This document shows, one piece after another, positions 10,840 through 23,132 of a stretch of 64,000 nt of DNA; the stretch's first letter is position 1, and each line of letters opens with the position of its first letter. This DNA is from Pleodorina starrii. Taxonomy: Eukaryota > Chlorophyta > Chlorophyceae > Chlamydomonadales > Volvocaceae. The notes below the pieces were generated by a model. The model saw only the letters and a list, made by a program, of their open reading frames with translations. It made no database searches and had not been told where the DNA came from. The DNA is taken from assembly GCA_030267565.1 (NCBI GenBank), contig BRXU01000020.1, positions 2,001,501-2,065,500 of the forward strand, given 5' to 3'. The position numbers and the translations under genes were made by a program.

Positions 10840-12110
10840 TAGGCTCCCCCATTCGGCGCGACGCGCCTCGAGGCGCAACCCCAAAATACAACATTACCCC
10901 AATACGCATACCACGGTGGACGTCAGCAAAAGTATATCTGGAAAGCTTGGTCGCAGGCCGCAAGAATCGAAAAGCGCCTCACACACACACACACACATGC
11001 CCCCATCTGCTTCTCCCAAGTCTGGGAGTCCCGAGTCCGGAAGGCGCCCTCCGTTGACAACCAGTTGTCAACACAACGCGACCTAAGGGCCGCCGCGGGC
11101 CGGATGCTTTGTGTCATCATGGCCAAACATTGGCCCTCTCCTCCTTCATGTACCGTATCCCCCTCCCCATGTACGAGGTATCCCCCCTCCTCAGGTATCC
11201 CTCGCAGCGCCCCGCCACACACCTCTCTGCCCACCAACGTCCCGATTGGCGCAGAGCCAATGAGCCACCTCTCATCCCCCCCCCACACACACCCTCCACA
11301 CACACCCTCCACACACTTCCATCTCGATCCCCAGCATTCCGAGCAACCCCTGCATCCGTCACAACATGTGAGGTGGCATGAGCCCACCGGTGGTAGCATG
11401 GCCCCTACCTTGGAAATGCGTCCCTCTCATTTGGGTCATTTGTGCTGCGCTGCGCTGCGCTGTGCTGCGCTGCGACACACACATACACACACGCGCGCAC
11501 AAAAGAAGACGAGGTGGTGTGGGGGGAGGGTTCTATTCTCTGTGTATGAACAGGTCATTCGTACATTTGAGGAAATACGACACCACCTGCGGCACCAATA
11601 CGGGATCGCAATCGCGAATGGCGAGCAACGACGCTACGGCACAAGCCCCGATGTCATCAAGGCCAGACCCGGCCCGGCCCCCGCACTCACACACACACCA
11701 GCCATCTAGCCATCTAGCCAGCCAGCCAGCCAGCACATACCGTACATGCACACACACAATCATCTCCAGCCAGCTCCCGCACCCGCAACATGCTCAATTT
11801 CGGGGCCCAGGCCTATAGGCCCAGGCCCAGTCGGGCCAAACGTCCACCTCCACTGAACGCCCCAGGAGGCGAGATACCGGCGAGGGCAGTACAGTACAGC
11901 ACAGTACAGTACAGTTCGGCACAGCACCGTAAGTCAGGCAGCCGCCTCGGATCTGCTGCAGTAATGCTGGTACTGCTGCTGCTACCAACGGTGCAGCTAC
12001 TAACGGCGGCGGATGGTGGTGCCGGTGCCAGAGAAAGCTGCCTGGCGGCGAGTCGAGTCGAGTCGTGTCGGGTCCAGTCGAGGCGCGAGATGGGGCCACG
12101 AAGCGGCCCT
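10840..12110. other. intergenic, no gene seen
   Basis: Contains CA-rich microsatellites (10980-10996, 11280-11320, 11465-11495), a CTGCG run near 11445-11470 and CAG-type repeats. It should include the 3' untranslated region of the minus-strand glycoprotein gene that ends at 12111. No convincing exon. Confidence 0.45.
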
Positions 12111-14610
12111 TTACCGCCTCTGCTCTGATGCAGTACTGCTGCTTGTACTGCTGCTTGTACTGCTGTTACTGCTGTTACTGGTACCGCTGTCACTGGTGCC
12201 GGTGCGGCCGGGGTTAGCGGTGGTGCCAGAAGCAAGGGTGGTGACGGCGGTGGCGGCGGTGGTGGTGCTTGCGACATCCGGGTTTGTGGTGACCAGAAGC
12301 TGGAGCTGAGCCTGATGATCCTCGGCCCCAGTCTCTTCCAATTGGAGACGTCGGGTGACGGCCGCCGGGGGCTGGGACGGGCGCGGCGGGCGCGGCGGGC
12401 GCGGCGGGCGAGGAGGAGAGCTCGGAAAGCTAGGTGGTGGCGGCGGCGAGGGTGGCGGCGAGGGCAGGGGAGGCGAGGGCGGCAGAGAGGGGGGGCTCGG
12501 CGAGGGTGGCGGCGGCGGTGGCGGCGGCGGGTGGGGCGACGGCGGTTCTGGTGACGGCGGATCAGGCGATGGTGGCGGCAGACCCGGCGGCGGCGGCGGC
12601 GGGGGCGGCAGGGTCGGAGGCGGCGGCAGGTCCGGCGGCGGCGGCGACGGCGGCGGCGGAGGGTCCGGTGGGGGCGGCGCTGGCGGCGGCGGCGGAGGAT
12701 CCGGCGACGGGGGTGGCGGCGGCGGAGGAGGAGGAAGGCCCGGTGGCGGCGGCGGTGGCGGCGGAGGCGGTGGATCAGGCGACGGCGGCGGCGGCGGCGG
12801 TGGCGGAAGGCCGGGCGGGTCCGGTGGACTTGGAGGCGGCGGCGGCGGCGGCGCCGTCGGCTCTCCGGGCGGCGGCGGCGGCGGCGCTGTCGGCTTCCCG
12901 GGCGGCGGTGGCGGCGGCGGTGGCAGAGTGGGCAGCTGTAACGGCACGAAGCGTCCGTTGAAGCACAGTACGACACAGGCGGAGGCGGCGAGTGCGGGCA
13001 GCAGGCGTGTCACGGTCAACGGCGGGATATTGCGGGAGCGGAGGGAAGTCAAAGGGGGCAGCAGCGGGCCGAAGCACGATTGACCAGCGACGAGGGTCGT
13101 ACTGCGCTCCTTCAGCCTCTCAATCCCAATCTGACACTTTTTCTAAACACCGAGCCGTCGTGGTCGGTAGGGACCACGAGTTCGCATGTCCCAACCTTCA
13201 AACCGCAACACCCAGTGTCGAGTCAGCAACACCAAGCAACACACCAGAGGACAGAACAGCATCAGCACACAATCAGAAGCAAGACGTTGGGATTCTGGGC
13301 CCTGCAGACCAACCTACCTCCGGCGGCGGCAGCGGATTGGGCGGCGGCGGCGACGGCGGCGGAGGCGGCGGCACGTCAGGGGGCGGCGGAGGCGGCGGCA
13401 AGTCGGGGGGCGGCGGAGGCGGCGGCAAGTCGGGGGGCGGCGGCGACGGCAGCGGCGCGTTGGGCGGTGGCGAGTCCAGGGGATAGTGCGGGTACGGCGG
13501 GTACGGCGAGTACGGCACAGCCGGGGGCCACATCAGCGGCCGCCGCGGCGGCTGGCCTGGTGGGGGTGGGTTGGGGCTGGGCGGCGGCGGCGGCGGCGGG
13601 GTGCGCGGCGACGGCGGCGGGCGGCGGCAGATCGAGGGCGGGAAGGACTGGCCCGTGTAGACCAACCGACCCATGGGTCCGAAACACGTGCTGGCGTCCA
13701 GGACCAGTGAATCGCCGCACGAGAGGTTGAAAAAGCTGGCCAGGGTCTCCACGTTGGCTGCGGGGCAGGGGGGGGGCAAAAGAAAACGGCCCGGGACGAG
13801 GGGGGGCGGGGGGGAACCCAGGGCGGGGTAATAAGAACGGCCCGGGGCGAGGGAACGCAACGCAGGGCGGGGTGTGTGTATGTGGTCGTTGTTGGGGTTT
13901 GTGCAGTGCGGGGGGGGGGCGGGGGCGGGGGGCGGGCTCCATCTCTTACTAAGGGAGGAGGAGAGAGGGAGAGAGAGAGGGAGATAGACAAGCTACACCG
14001 CATCACCGCTACAGCCCTCCGCTGCGTTACCAAAACCCAAAATAGGCATCCCTCACCCGCACCGCGCCCTTGCCAAACCCAGAGGACCCTTCAGGACACA
14101 CACCCCACCCCGCCCCAACCCCCCAAACCCCACCCCCCGCGCCCGTGTATCTCACACTGAGTCCTGGCGTGTATGATGTACGACGTCACGTCTGCCTGGC
14201 TGGCCAGCACGCCTCGTACAGACACGTTGGATCGTCCGTACGACAGTTCGCAGCTGAAGGGAACGGCCACGGCCACGTCTGCAGCAAAGCACGCCAAAAC
14301 AAGAATGTTGGGCGCAAAGAGGTCCGCAGAAAGAGGAAAGGAAGACGCCGTCGGCATCAAGTCAAGAAGGCAGGATTGACGCTGTGTGTTTCCTTTTTTT
14401 ATATAATTTTAAATTTTAATTGATTAGTTTAAATAATTTTAATTTAATTTAATTTAATTTTAATTTTAAGGCCGTGTCCCACCTGCCAACAGAAAGATCT
14501 CGTTCAGGCGCAGCAGTGAGTCGCACGAGGCGTACGGAAACACGCTGCCCTGACGGAACACGCTGGTGGTGGTGGAGCACTGGAGTGGTGGCGGCGGCGG
14601 CGGCGAGGGC

Positions 14611-14641
<31 letters not shown>

Positions 14642-17600
14642 GTGGCGACGGTGGCGGCGAGGGCGGCATTGGCGGCGGCAGGCAGCGGAGCATCGGCAGC
14701 ACAAACCTGCCCCGGGGAAAGGAGACGGGGAAGGGGGAGAGGCGAGTCAGTCTCTCAATCCAGGGAGGGGGACAAATCAAGGCGAAGTACGGCACTGGAC
14801 GAGACATACACGCATGGGCGGGTGGGAGGGGCGAGTCGGTCCGAGGGATGGGGCGATTGGAACGGTTGCATGCAGGTAACGGCGGGGGAGGAAGGAGAAG
14901 GGGTGTTCGGGGTATCGCTGTATCCACGTATACTCCGGAGCCGCCCCCGAACGGTACCAATACCCCTTTTCGCCCCTCCGCGCCCCCCTGTTCCCCCCCA
15001 CCCCCCACCCAGGGAGCATATCACTCCCTTCCCCCTCCCCCCCACCCACCCCACCCACCCACCCACCCACATACACACAATCGTCCGCGCCCCCCCCCCC
15101 CCGCACCCCCACCTGCAGCCCTGCAGTGCCTGCGCCGCCGCGTCCCCACACACGCCGTAAGTCCGTCCGCTCGTGTCGCTGTATGTCGCCACGGAGCCGC
15201 AGCCCACCGCCATGCCGCCCAACAGACCCTCCCAGGACCTGGGGGCGGGGGGGCGGGGGGCGGGGGGGTTGGGTGGGGTGGGAGGTTTGGGTGGGGTGGG
15301 AGGGGGAGGGGGAGAAATGCGCGGGTGAGGGGTGAGGGGTGGGGTGGGGTGGGTGGGGGGTGGTGACACGGGCCACACAGCAGCGGGGGGGAGCGGGGGT
15401 TAGAGCGGGGCCGGAGCCCGGAAGAGCGGGGAGGAGCCGGGGGGAGGGGCCGAGGACAAAAAGGAGCTGCGATGCGGCGGGGCCGGGTTTTCTTTTTTTC
15501 ATTCACGAGTGCCACTCCGAGGGGGGAGGCGGGACGGACAGGGTTTCAATCCCGGCAGGGCAGGATCCCATGGATTAATCTGTCGCCGACCCACCGACCC
15601 GCCCAGCGCCTCAGCGCCCCCACGACCCCACCACCGACCCACGGGTCCATTAGAACCCAGCCCCCCACCTGCTGCTCCCCATGCTGCTTGCGAATCCACT
15701 CAGCGCCTCGGGCGATGCGAAGCGCAGCTGGAAGGTCAGCTGAGAGCCGCCTCCCGCTGAGCTGTCCTCTACAGAGCAGCCAAAGCTGAGGGAGGGGAGG
15801 AGGGCAGGGGAGGAGGGGCGGGGAGGGCAGGGGCGGGGAGGGCAGGGGCGGGGAGGCGCATGGGGACGGGGCGGGGAGGAGGGGGAGGGGAGGAGGGGCG
15901 GGGAACAGGGGCGGGGAGGGGCGGGGTGGGGAGGTGCATGGGTGCGTGGAGGTGCATGGCGAGGGAGGGCGGTTGTGTGTGTGTCAGTGCGGTGTCTTGA
16001 TGTGCGGCCTGCACCCCACCGCGATGCAGCACCGCCACCATTACACCCCCATACACACCCCCATACCCACCCATACACACACCCATACACACAAACCCAT
16101 ACACACACACCCAATCACACCCATACACCCACACACCTGGTTGCCCCGTTCATGTACAGTGGATAGAGCTGCAGCACCGCCAGGGAGCATTGCACCGCCT
16201 GAACAAACGAGCCAACCACCGGGCTACGAACCACGAGCACCGCCTCAGACGGCGGCGGCGCCGGCGCCGCCGCCGGCGGCGGCGGGTACGTCGGCAGGTC
16301 AACCTGCGTCAGCCGCCGCCGCCGCCGCGCCGCTGCCGCCGCTGCCAGGTCCGTATCCGCCTCCAGCGCCGGCGGCGCCGCCGGCTCCCAACAGCCTACA
16401 CGGATGGGGCCGGCGGCGGCGCCGCCGCCGCGGCGGGCTGAGCTTGCGGCGGCGGTAGTGAGGGAGGCGGCGGCGCCGTCGACGTCGATGTCTTCTGAGG
16501 CGGGGAACTGCGTCGTGACGGTGACGGTGTGTCCGCCGTAACGGCCGCAGCCCCGCTCATCCGGATGGACGAGAGTGACGTTGAGCTGTAGCAGGCAGCA
16601 GCAACAGCAGTAGCAGTAGCGTGAGGTTTGGGTTTAGGGTTTTACGGTAGGTACCGAGAGCGCATTGCAACGAAGGGATACGACAGGCTATGCGGAATGC
16701 AGAATGCAAGCCGCCAGGCCCCCGACGTAAAACCCTTAAACCCCAAAACCACCTACGTACGACCCAACTCCATCCTCTAGCAACGGCCCCATCCGCACCT
16801 ACCCTCAGGGAAAAGTACGACGACGCCAGGCGCGATAGGTCCAGGGGCGGGCAGCTGTCACCCCCGCCGGCCCCATCACGACACGCGCAGGCATGCGCAC
16901 CGCCGCCTCCGCCTCCGCCGCCGCCTTGGTCGCCGCCTTCTTCATCGCCTCCGCTGCCTCCTGCGTTCTGCTGCAGCCCCACCTGCCGACTGCGGATCGG
17001 GTCACAGACTGACCGCAGGTCAACCGACCACGTAAAGCAGCTGTACAACTGCCGTACATCCGCTGCCGTACCGTCGTCCGCTGGGAGCGGCGTCGGCGAC
17101 GTCGGCGGCGGCGGCACGAGGATCGAGTACTGTCCCCCGACGGCTCCGTAAGGGCCTCGAGGGAGGGTGGGCGACAGCAGGAGAGACGCGGTCGCTGCAC
17201 GGTCACCCGGGAGGGAGGGAAGGTGGGGAGGGAGGGGGGTGTTTGAAGAGTGAGTTCTGCAGAAATGAAACAAGAAGGCCTGCGGGAGGGAAGGAAGGGG
17301 AGGATCCACGGAAAGCCTCCGGGAAGGGGGAGGGCGGGGGAGGTGCGGTTGAGAGGCAAAGGGTGGCGCAGGAGGTACTAGCCCCTCGTTCAGTAACAGC
17401 CCCTCGTGCATTATGTGGTCCCCGGCAGCTCGCCTACCTTGACCCGCAGAGTGACCCATGGGTCGGTACAGCACCGCTGCGCCGTCCACGGTCCCCAGCA
17501 CCACCGTCACGTGCAGCAGCGGCGAGCTGCGGCTCCGAAACAGCACTGCCGTACCCAGCTGCCGGCCCGCGGCGTCCACGAGCGGCAGGCTGGTCACGGC

Positions 17601-18360
17601 CTCCGGGCCGCCGCACACGTCAGTCAGAGAAAGACTGTACGGAAAGATGCCGGGGGCTCCAGGGATGACGCAGTGGTCGGGGGAGCTCCACCAACGATCA
17701 ACGGTCTGTGTGTGTTTGCGCGGTTTGGGTGGTTAAGGGGAAAAGATCTCTTGTTGGAAGGGCGGCTGTTTACACTCGGGAACTCGGGTTGTTTTATGTG
17801 GCCGGGCTTATGGGAGGAATGACGGGGAGTGTTGGGGTTAGGGAGAGGTTGCGCGAGTCATGTGGGCGGGTGCAGTGCGGATTCATTCATAAATTAATTA
17901 CAGAGGAGCTGAATAACAGTTCCATAGTGCATCGTTTCATAGGGTGCATCGTTGGCATCGGATCTCATGCATCGTCGGCAGGGGCATATTGGCCATGGGA
18001 GGGGAAGATGGGCTGCTGTGATGGCCGGCGGAAAAGGTCCAGGCGTGCGAGGCCTAGATGGCGGGATCGTACATATTTTGGAGGGGACCGGCCGGATCCG
18101 CCAAGAGCGCGATTCAGCGCACCGAAGCGAAGTCATCGCGCGCGCTTTCATCAAGCATTACCGTCGCCACGCACCTGGCAGGTCGTGGCGCGCCGGCAGG
18201 CGCTTGAGGTCTGATGGGCGGGACTGAACGCGCACCATTGGTCCAGGCCGGCCGCTGCCGCCCGCACGCCGGCAACATGCATGATGAAAGATACTGCTGC
18301 GAGTGCCCAGGCTGCCTTCTGGCGCCGCTGGCCAGCTGCCTGAGCCTTCCTCGTGTCCAT
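12111..18360 (-). CDS. large secreted Cys-/Pro-rich glycoprotein, extracellular-matrix type
   Basis: Ten exons in transcript order: 18360-18175, 17705-17438, 17155-16803, 16585-16137, 15785-15669, 15238-15113, 14706-14483, 14278-14156, 13757-13318 and 13130-12111. All nine junctions are in phase, giving about 1101 residues. Residues 1-35 form a signal peptide with core AAWALAAVSFIMHVAGV. Globular Cys-containing parts (about 40-500, 540-650, 765-820) alternate with hydroxyproline-type linkers of SPP/PPPP in exons 7, 9 and 10. A Ser/Thr-rich tail ends in SEQRR. An RRRRRL run near residue 350 is a possible processing site. The layout is that of volvocine cell-wall glycoproteins, but the Cys modules do not clearly match the pherophorin domain, so I leave the family open. 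The exon 10 boundary is the least certain: an ATG at 13052 starts a signal-like stretch and could instead open a separate gene. Confidence 0.72.
14391..14470. repeat. AT-rich tract inside an intron
   Basis: About 80 bp of almost pure A/T (AATTTAATTTAATTTAATTT and similar) just after the donor of the intron between exons 7 and 8 of the glycoprotein gene. The flanking DNA is strongly GC-rich. Confidence 0.8.
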
Positions 18361-19392
18361 CACAAAATCGGCAACCCGACAATTGAAAACCGAGGATGCG
18401 TTAACAGATTAGAACCTTATAAGGGGAAACCTCATTGCAGCTATCCAGTCGCCTTCCCAATGGAAAGCGCTCTCAGAGTTCACAATTTTCCATGTGCTGC
18501 TCGCAACTCGACTGAAACTTTTTTTAAAGTGTTATCTTTATTGCAAAAAATGTTAGGTGTTTTCACGTTGAATATTGCACGAATTGCAAGGGGACCTCCA
18601 GCTTCGCGACGTTTGAGGTTTGAGTAATCACGATTGACATGAAGCAGGCCTAATAATTTACTGTGAATGTATGCAGGCTGCATCTAGTGAGGTTGGGGTT
18701 TCTGAAATCTTCTCGGGCCCCGAAACCAACCGCATACGCACGCCCACCATTCGTCTAAACCAACTCAAATTCCAAAATTCGCGCCTTCCATTCTTGCATG
18801 TACATGCATGCATTGCACGCCAAATGACAGAACACACGAGAAAAAATACGCACACATTGCCGTCATGAAGGTCCACATTTACAATTGGACATCCCGCACG
18901 CATCGCCAAGAGCGCAGCCGCCCCAGTCCCTCTACACCGACCCAGAACACGCCTGTTTCGAATTGAAGCACCCTGCGAAATCCATGTTTTACTTCAAATG
19001 TCGTCCCTTCCGCGCACCTCGAAGTACGCAACGGCATGTGCTGCCACGCTTTACGGCTCTGAACACGGGACGCGTGTCAGTCGCTGGCCTACCCAAATCA
19101 ATAACGATGCCTCATAGAACTGTCTAAGCATGGAAGGCGCGAATGCAAACATGCTAATTTTGGCCAAATCTGCTCCGACCCATGAACTGATCCCCCAACA
19201 GCTCCCCTTCGCGACGTCATGCTTCAGTTGCGAGAGAGACGACGTCACTCCGACCAAAAGCTCTCCTACAATCACGCGTTCAACGCTACCCAAATCACGG
19301 AACATACGCCACAGCCGTTTGAATGCCCGTGCACCTACGCCGCTATCCCAACCATACGCCGTTGCCGTCGCTTCCAGCGCGTCCCCTAGCTT
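18361..19392. other. intergenic
   Basis: It should hold the promoter of the minus-strand glycoprotein gene on the left and the 3' untranslated region of the small minus-strand gene on the right. On the minus strand a TGTAA, the usual algal polyadenylation signal, occurs near 18876, about 500 bases after the stop at 19393. No exon seen. Confidence 0.4.
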
Positions 19393-20742
19393 CTAAGGCT
19401 TCTTTCCGCTTTCCTTGGCGCCCGCCTTGGCCTGCTTCTTTCGCGCCGTTTCCTTCTCCTTCTCGTACTGTGATCGTGCCTCAGCCATCACCTGCGCAAC
19501 CAGCACGCACAGGCAAGGAATGTAACAGACACGAGGATATATATATATACTGCTTACACGATTCCATAGTGCAATCCAGTGACTGCAATCTGCAGATGAG
19601 TGCCCTCAAACCAACCGTGCAACCGTGTCGGCCTTTATGCAGTAAGGCTGCCGCATGAAACATACTCTTAGCCCTAATCCCACGAAGTGCACAAGCGAGC
19701 GCCCTAAGTGGTTTGGTTGTGGCTGCAAGCCCATGGCCAATCAGCCAATGACTTGGGGCTGGTGTCAACGCCCACTCTCAAATGCGAAACTGTCAGGGGC
19801 GTCATGGGGTGCTTTTCATGGCTAATGCCCCCCGTGGCCGCGGGTTCCTGAGCCGGGGTTTCCCCTCGGGCTCGCTCGTCCCTGCCAGGGTGACATGTGG
19901 GGTTGTCACGCCGCATTACCGTACTCGCTGTGTTCCACACACTCTGGGCACCAAAACTGTTGGGTTTGGGAACGCTTTCTTCCTTTTACCCTGGCCGTAT
20001 CCGCTGGGAGGCACGGCCCGCCAGCTCTACCCTTCCGAGGGCCTGGTGCCCACTGTGGCCATCACAGCAACTTCGGCGATCCTGCAGATCCACTCTAAGC
20101 CGTTTCGTTCAACTTGCCGGTTGGGCGCTCGATCCGACACACTGCCCTTGTGGGTCCATGCTCGTACAAGCGCGGGTACCGTACCTTCCGGATGGCCCAC
20201 TCGGTTTGTGCCGCGCCACACGCGCGACCTCACCCCGCGTACACCCCCACGTGCACTTACGCCCACCTCGAGGAAGGCCTCCGACGAGGCCTTTAACGTC
20301 ATTCGCGAGGCAACGTCGTAATCCGGTTCTCCCTCGTCGTCCGCAGAGTCATCCGTAAGCCCCGTGTGCTCCTCTCCGTCGGGACCTGATGCGACTCGGT
20401 CCAGCGACCGGTTTTCAACCTCTCAGCACGGAAACCCGAGCTCTTTGTTCTGTTGCTGCAAGGACCGCATGTTGAACATACCTGTATGGATGAGCTTTTT
20501 GGACGGTTCCTTTGACGTCTTTTCTTCCAGGTATCTGGGTCGGAAGCGGGAAGGTAGAGCGCAAGACTTACGGCAACCAAGTCACCGTTGACCTCAGAAG
20601 ACACCAAGCGTCACAAACGAAATACCGTGCGTTCTTACTTGCTTATTTTCTCCTTCAGGTGCGGGTCGCTTGTCGCGTCCTCATCGGCCTCCTCTTCAAA
20701 CAAGAGGACACCCTGCCCTGCTTTTGGCTTAGGTCCCGACAT
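19393..20742 (-). CDS. small charged protein, function unknown
   Basis: Four exons in transcript order: 20742-20639, 20534-20482, 20421-20267 and 19491-19393 (stop TAG). All phases agree, giving 136 residues. It starts MSGPKPKAGQGVLLFEEE, runs through a Lys-rich stretch (EKISKYLEEKTSKEPSKKL), an acidic middle (TDDSADDEGEPDYD) and ends in a basic helix-prone tail (ARSQYEKEKETARKKQAKAG...SGKKP). There is no signal peptide or membrane segment, so it is probably a soluble nuclear or cytosolic protein with a short coiled coil at the C-terminus. I do not recognise the family. The third exon could instead use a stronger GTAAGT donor six bases later (end 20261), adding two residues. The consistent phases and clean start support a real gene. 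Confidence 0.68.
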
Positions 20743-21985
20743 GACGTGATACACGAAAGTAACAATGTCCGATTATCTGAGGTGCGCCCGAAAATGCGAA
20801 AGTGCAGAAGTAGGCAGTGGGGGAATAGAAGAAAATAAACCGAAAATTGCCTCCAGTCAACTGCAAATTTCACAGGGAAATTGGTTTGCTTGGAAACTTG
20901 TCGTGCCGGTGCCAGGAGGTTGCTCCAGAACCCAGCTCCAGTTCCGGTTGCCCCGGCCCGAGACACCTGGCCGTTATTGTCATCGCGTATCATAAGCACG
21001 GTTTCATGATCTCAGCGTACTAAAAGCATTCCCATTCCATTCCTACTTTGTCGCGCGGCGCTGAAAACGGACAATCGAATTGCCAACCGCCATGAGTTAC
21101 ATAAGAACTAAAACGTATAATGATATTGACTTTGCCACCCTTTGTGTTCATGAAGGTTCGGCTACATGGGTCTGATTATGTAACGGTAAAGCGCACCCTC
21201 TGTCTGTTCGGTGTTCGCGCGTTAGAGCCAACCGCATGCACGGGACGAGCAGACGACAGATACGAGCGAGTGGATAATGAATTAATAATGCCCACGGCCC
21301 CATGCAGGGGACCAGCAGGCCCCATTCTTTTGGGCTATGTTTTGCCAGAGAACTCCCTCCCATGTGCGGTATCCCGGCGTCCCGGGCCTTCGTCACCGAC
21401 TTCGTTACCTGCACGAACCGATTCAGTGCATTCTGCCAAGATGAATGGTGGCCCGTACGAGGTTTGTACGCAACACCTACTGCATGTAGGGACGCATGCA
21501 AGACTACGAACGTACTGCGTGCGGATGCCACCTTACCTGTGCTCCCTGCCTTCTGCCGACCTGCGTGCATGCTTGGGTGGGGATGAACTGGTTTTGCCAC
21601 CACCCCATCAAACCGTACTACTCGGTTGGGGACCGTACTAATCGGTTGGACCCATGAGGAAGATACAGGGTGAGTGATCCTCGTGGGGCATCCCGCAGGA
21701 AAGATGCCTCCTGGAGGACGTACGACTAGGTGCTAGCGTGCTACACGCCTACACCAGGCCCCTCGCAGGCCTAACGCTGTCCGCACCAGGGTGTGATGGC
21801 CCTGCTGCCATTCACAGCGTGACCCAAATCTGCCTCGCATTGACCGACCGTGTGCCCGGGTGGTGGTGGAGGAGGGTGGTGCCGTGCGGTGCATGCGGTG
21901 TTGCCGACTTGCAGGGCAGAGCAGCCTGTCTCCCTCTACCGTACCAAGAACGCTCACATATACAGGTACCGATGTCTTTTTTGCA
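20743..21985. other. intergenic
   Basis: No supportable exon. The left part must contain the promoter of the small minus-strand gene. The right part leads into the tRNA gene; a T-run (TCTTTTTTG) lies about 10 bases before it. Confidence 0.4.
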
Positions 21986-22068
21986 ACCCCGTTGGCGCAG
22001 TGGATACCGCACTGGACTTCTATTTGGAAATAATCCAGGGATCATGGGTTCGAATCCCATACGGGGTG
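21986..22068 (+). tRNA. trnR-UCU: tRNA-Arg(UCU) with a 10-nt intron
   Basis: Acceptor stem ACCCCGT (21986-21992) pairs perfectly with ACGGGGT (22061-22067), with discriminator G at 22068. The A-box (TGGCGCAGTGG) and B-box (GGTTCGAATCC) match the RNA polymerase III consensus. Anticodon stem CTGGA/TCCAG is at 22012-22016 and 22034-22038, with anticodon TCT at 22019-22021. Ten extra bases (22023-22032) sit after position 37, the standard place for a nuclear tRNA intron, leaving a 73-nt mature tRNA. The D-stem has one mismatch at its loop end. There is no T-run terminator in the first 30 bases downstream. Confidence 0.93.
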
Positions 22069-23132
22069 TACGGGCATATTACGTACGGGCTGGTGCTGCT
22101 GTCATCTCACGCCATCAAGGGGGGACGATGCGTGCCGCAACATCTGTACAACGTGCGGTATACACGGTTGTAATCGGCGAAATGATGGACGCTGTTATGT
22201 TGGGCATACCCCGGAGGAATGCGGGGGTAACCCGGGGAGGATCTGAGACTGAGACGGTACCACTGCTGTCGGCGCGGGCGCTGTCCGTGCTGGCGGGGGG
22301 AGGGGGCGGGGGCGGCCACGGCGGGCCCGCACCGCGCCATGTTGGGGCGCCCGGCCCATGGGTCCCAGTCGAAGCGGGACTCAGTAACCTGGACCACGGT
22401 CCGTGTGCCACACACGCACCCCAGCCGCAATCAGCACAGAATGAAGGCCCGCGCACCCCTCCAAATGTTTCAAACAGAGATCTACACCAGCCAGGACTTG
22501 GCTGGGCCAGCGCTGGGCCGATTCGAAGCCCGCACGCAGCAAAAACACCGTCCCTCGCTGGCCATCCGGCCCGCAGACGGCAGGGGAGCAAAGGGTAACA
22601 AAAGTGATTGGTCGAGGACCGCTGCCCGCTTCAGATTCGGCCCACAGCGCATTGCCAGAGCAGCACCGGCGCGAGTCAACGCTCCAGTTTTTCCTTCCAA
22701 TTATATAATTTTACGCCCCCTGTGATATTATATTGAATGTCGTCCTCGAACTTTTCGGGCTTTTAAGAAGTCAACATAGCCTGTAGAAGTAGATCACACG
22801 CCCTGCACCAGAAATTATGCCCACCTGCTTATACATGCAATACCACGATGTATCAATGCCTGACGCACAGCACGCTGGAGATAGGTGGTTACCCCGCCGT
22901 ACAGCCGGAGTGTCCCGACCCTCCTCCCCGCATGATACGTGCTGAAGAATTGTGTGTGACCTCTTATGCCTACTTCGTGCCAAATTGCTAGTAATTGTCT
23001 TTAGTATGGCCACTATTTAAAATTAAACACCTGACTGTGTCTCTTATTAACCGCCTTGACTGAGTGACTGCCTTACAATCCTAGAGAGGAGTGAACAATT
23101 GCATATCCTTCTGTTTGAGGGGATCCATCGCT
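22069..23132. other. intergenic
   Basis: No exon seen. The right half (22690-23100) is AT-richer and probably contains the promoter and 5' leader of the DOMON/DBH-like gene. Confidence 0.4.

Noticed and set aside
12355..13083. Long plus-strand Gly-rich open frame opposite the Pro-rich exon
   Set aside because: It is the reverse-strand shadow of a GGC-rich tract; the minus-strand frame has a signal peptide, in-phase exons and Pro/Ser composition typical of wall glycoproteins.
19782..20321. Plus-strand 179-codon frame
   Set aside because: Overlaps a minus-strand exon with in-phase neighbours and shows no domain or splice context of its own.
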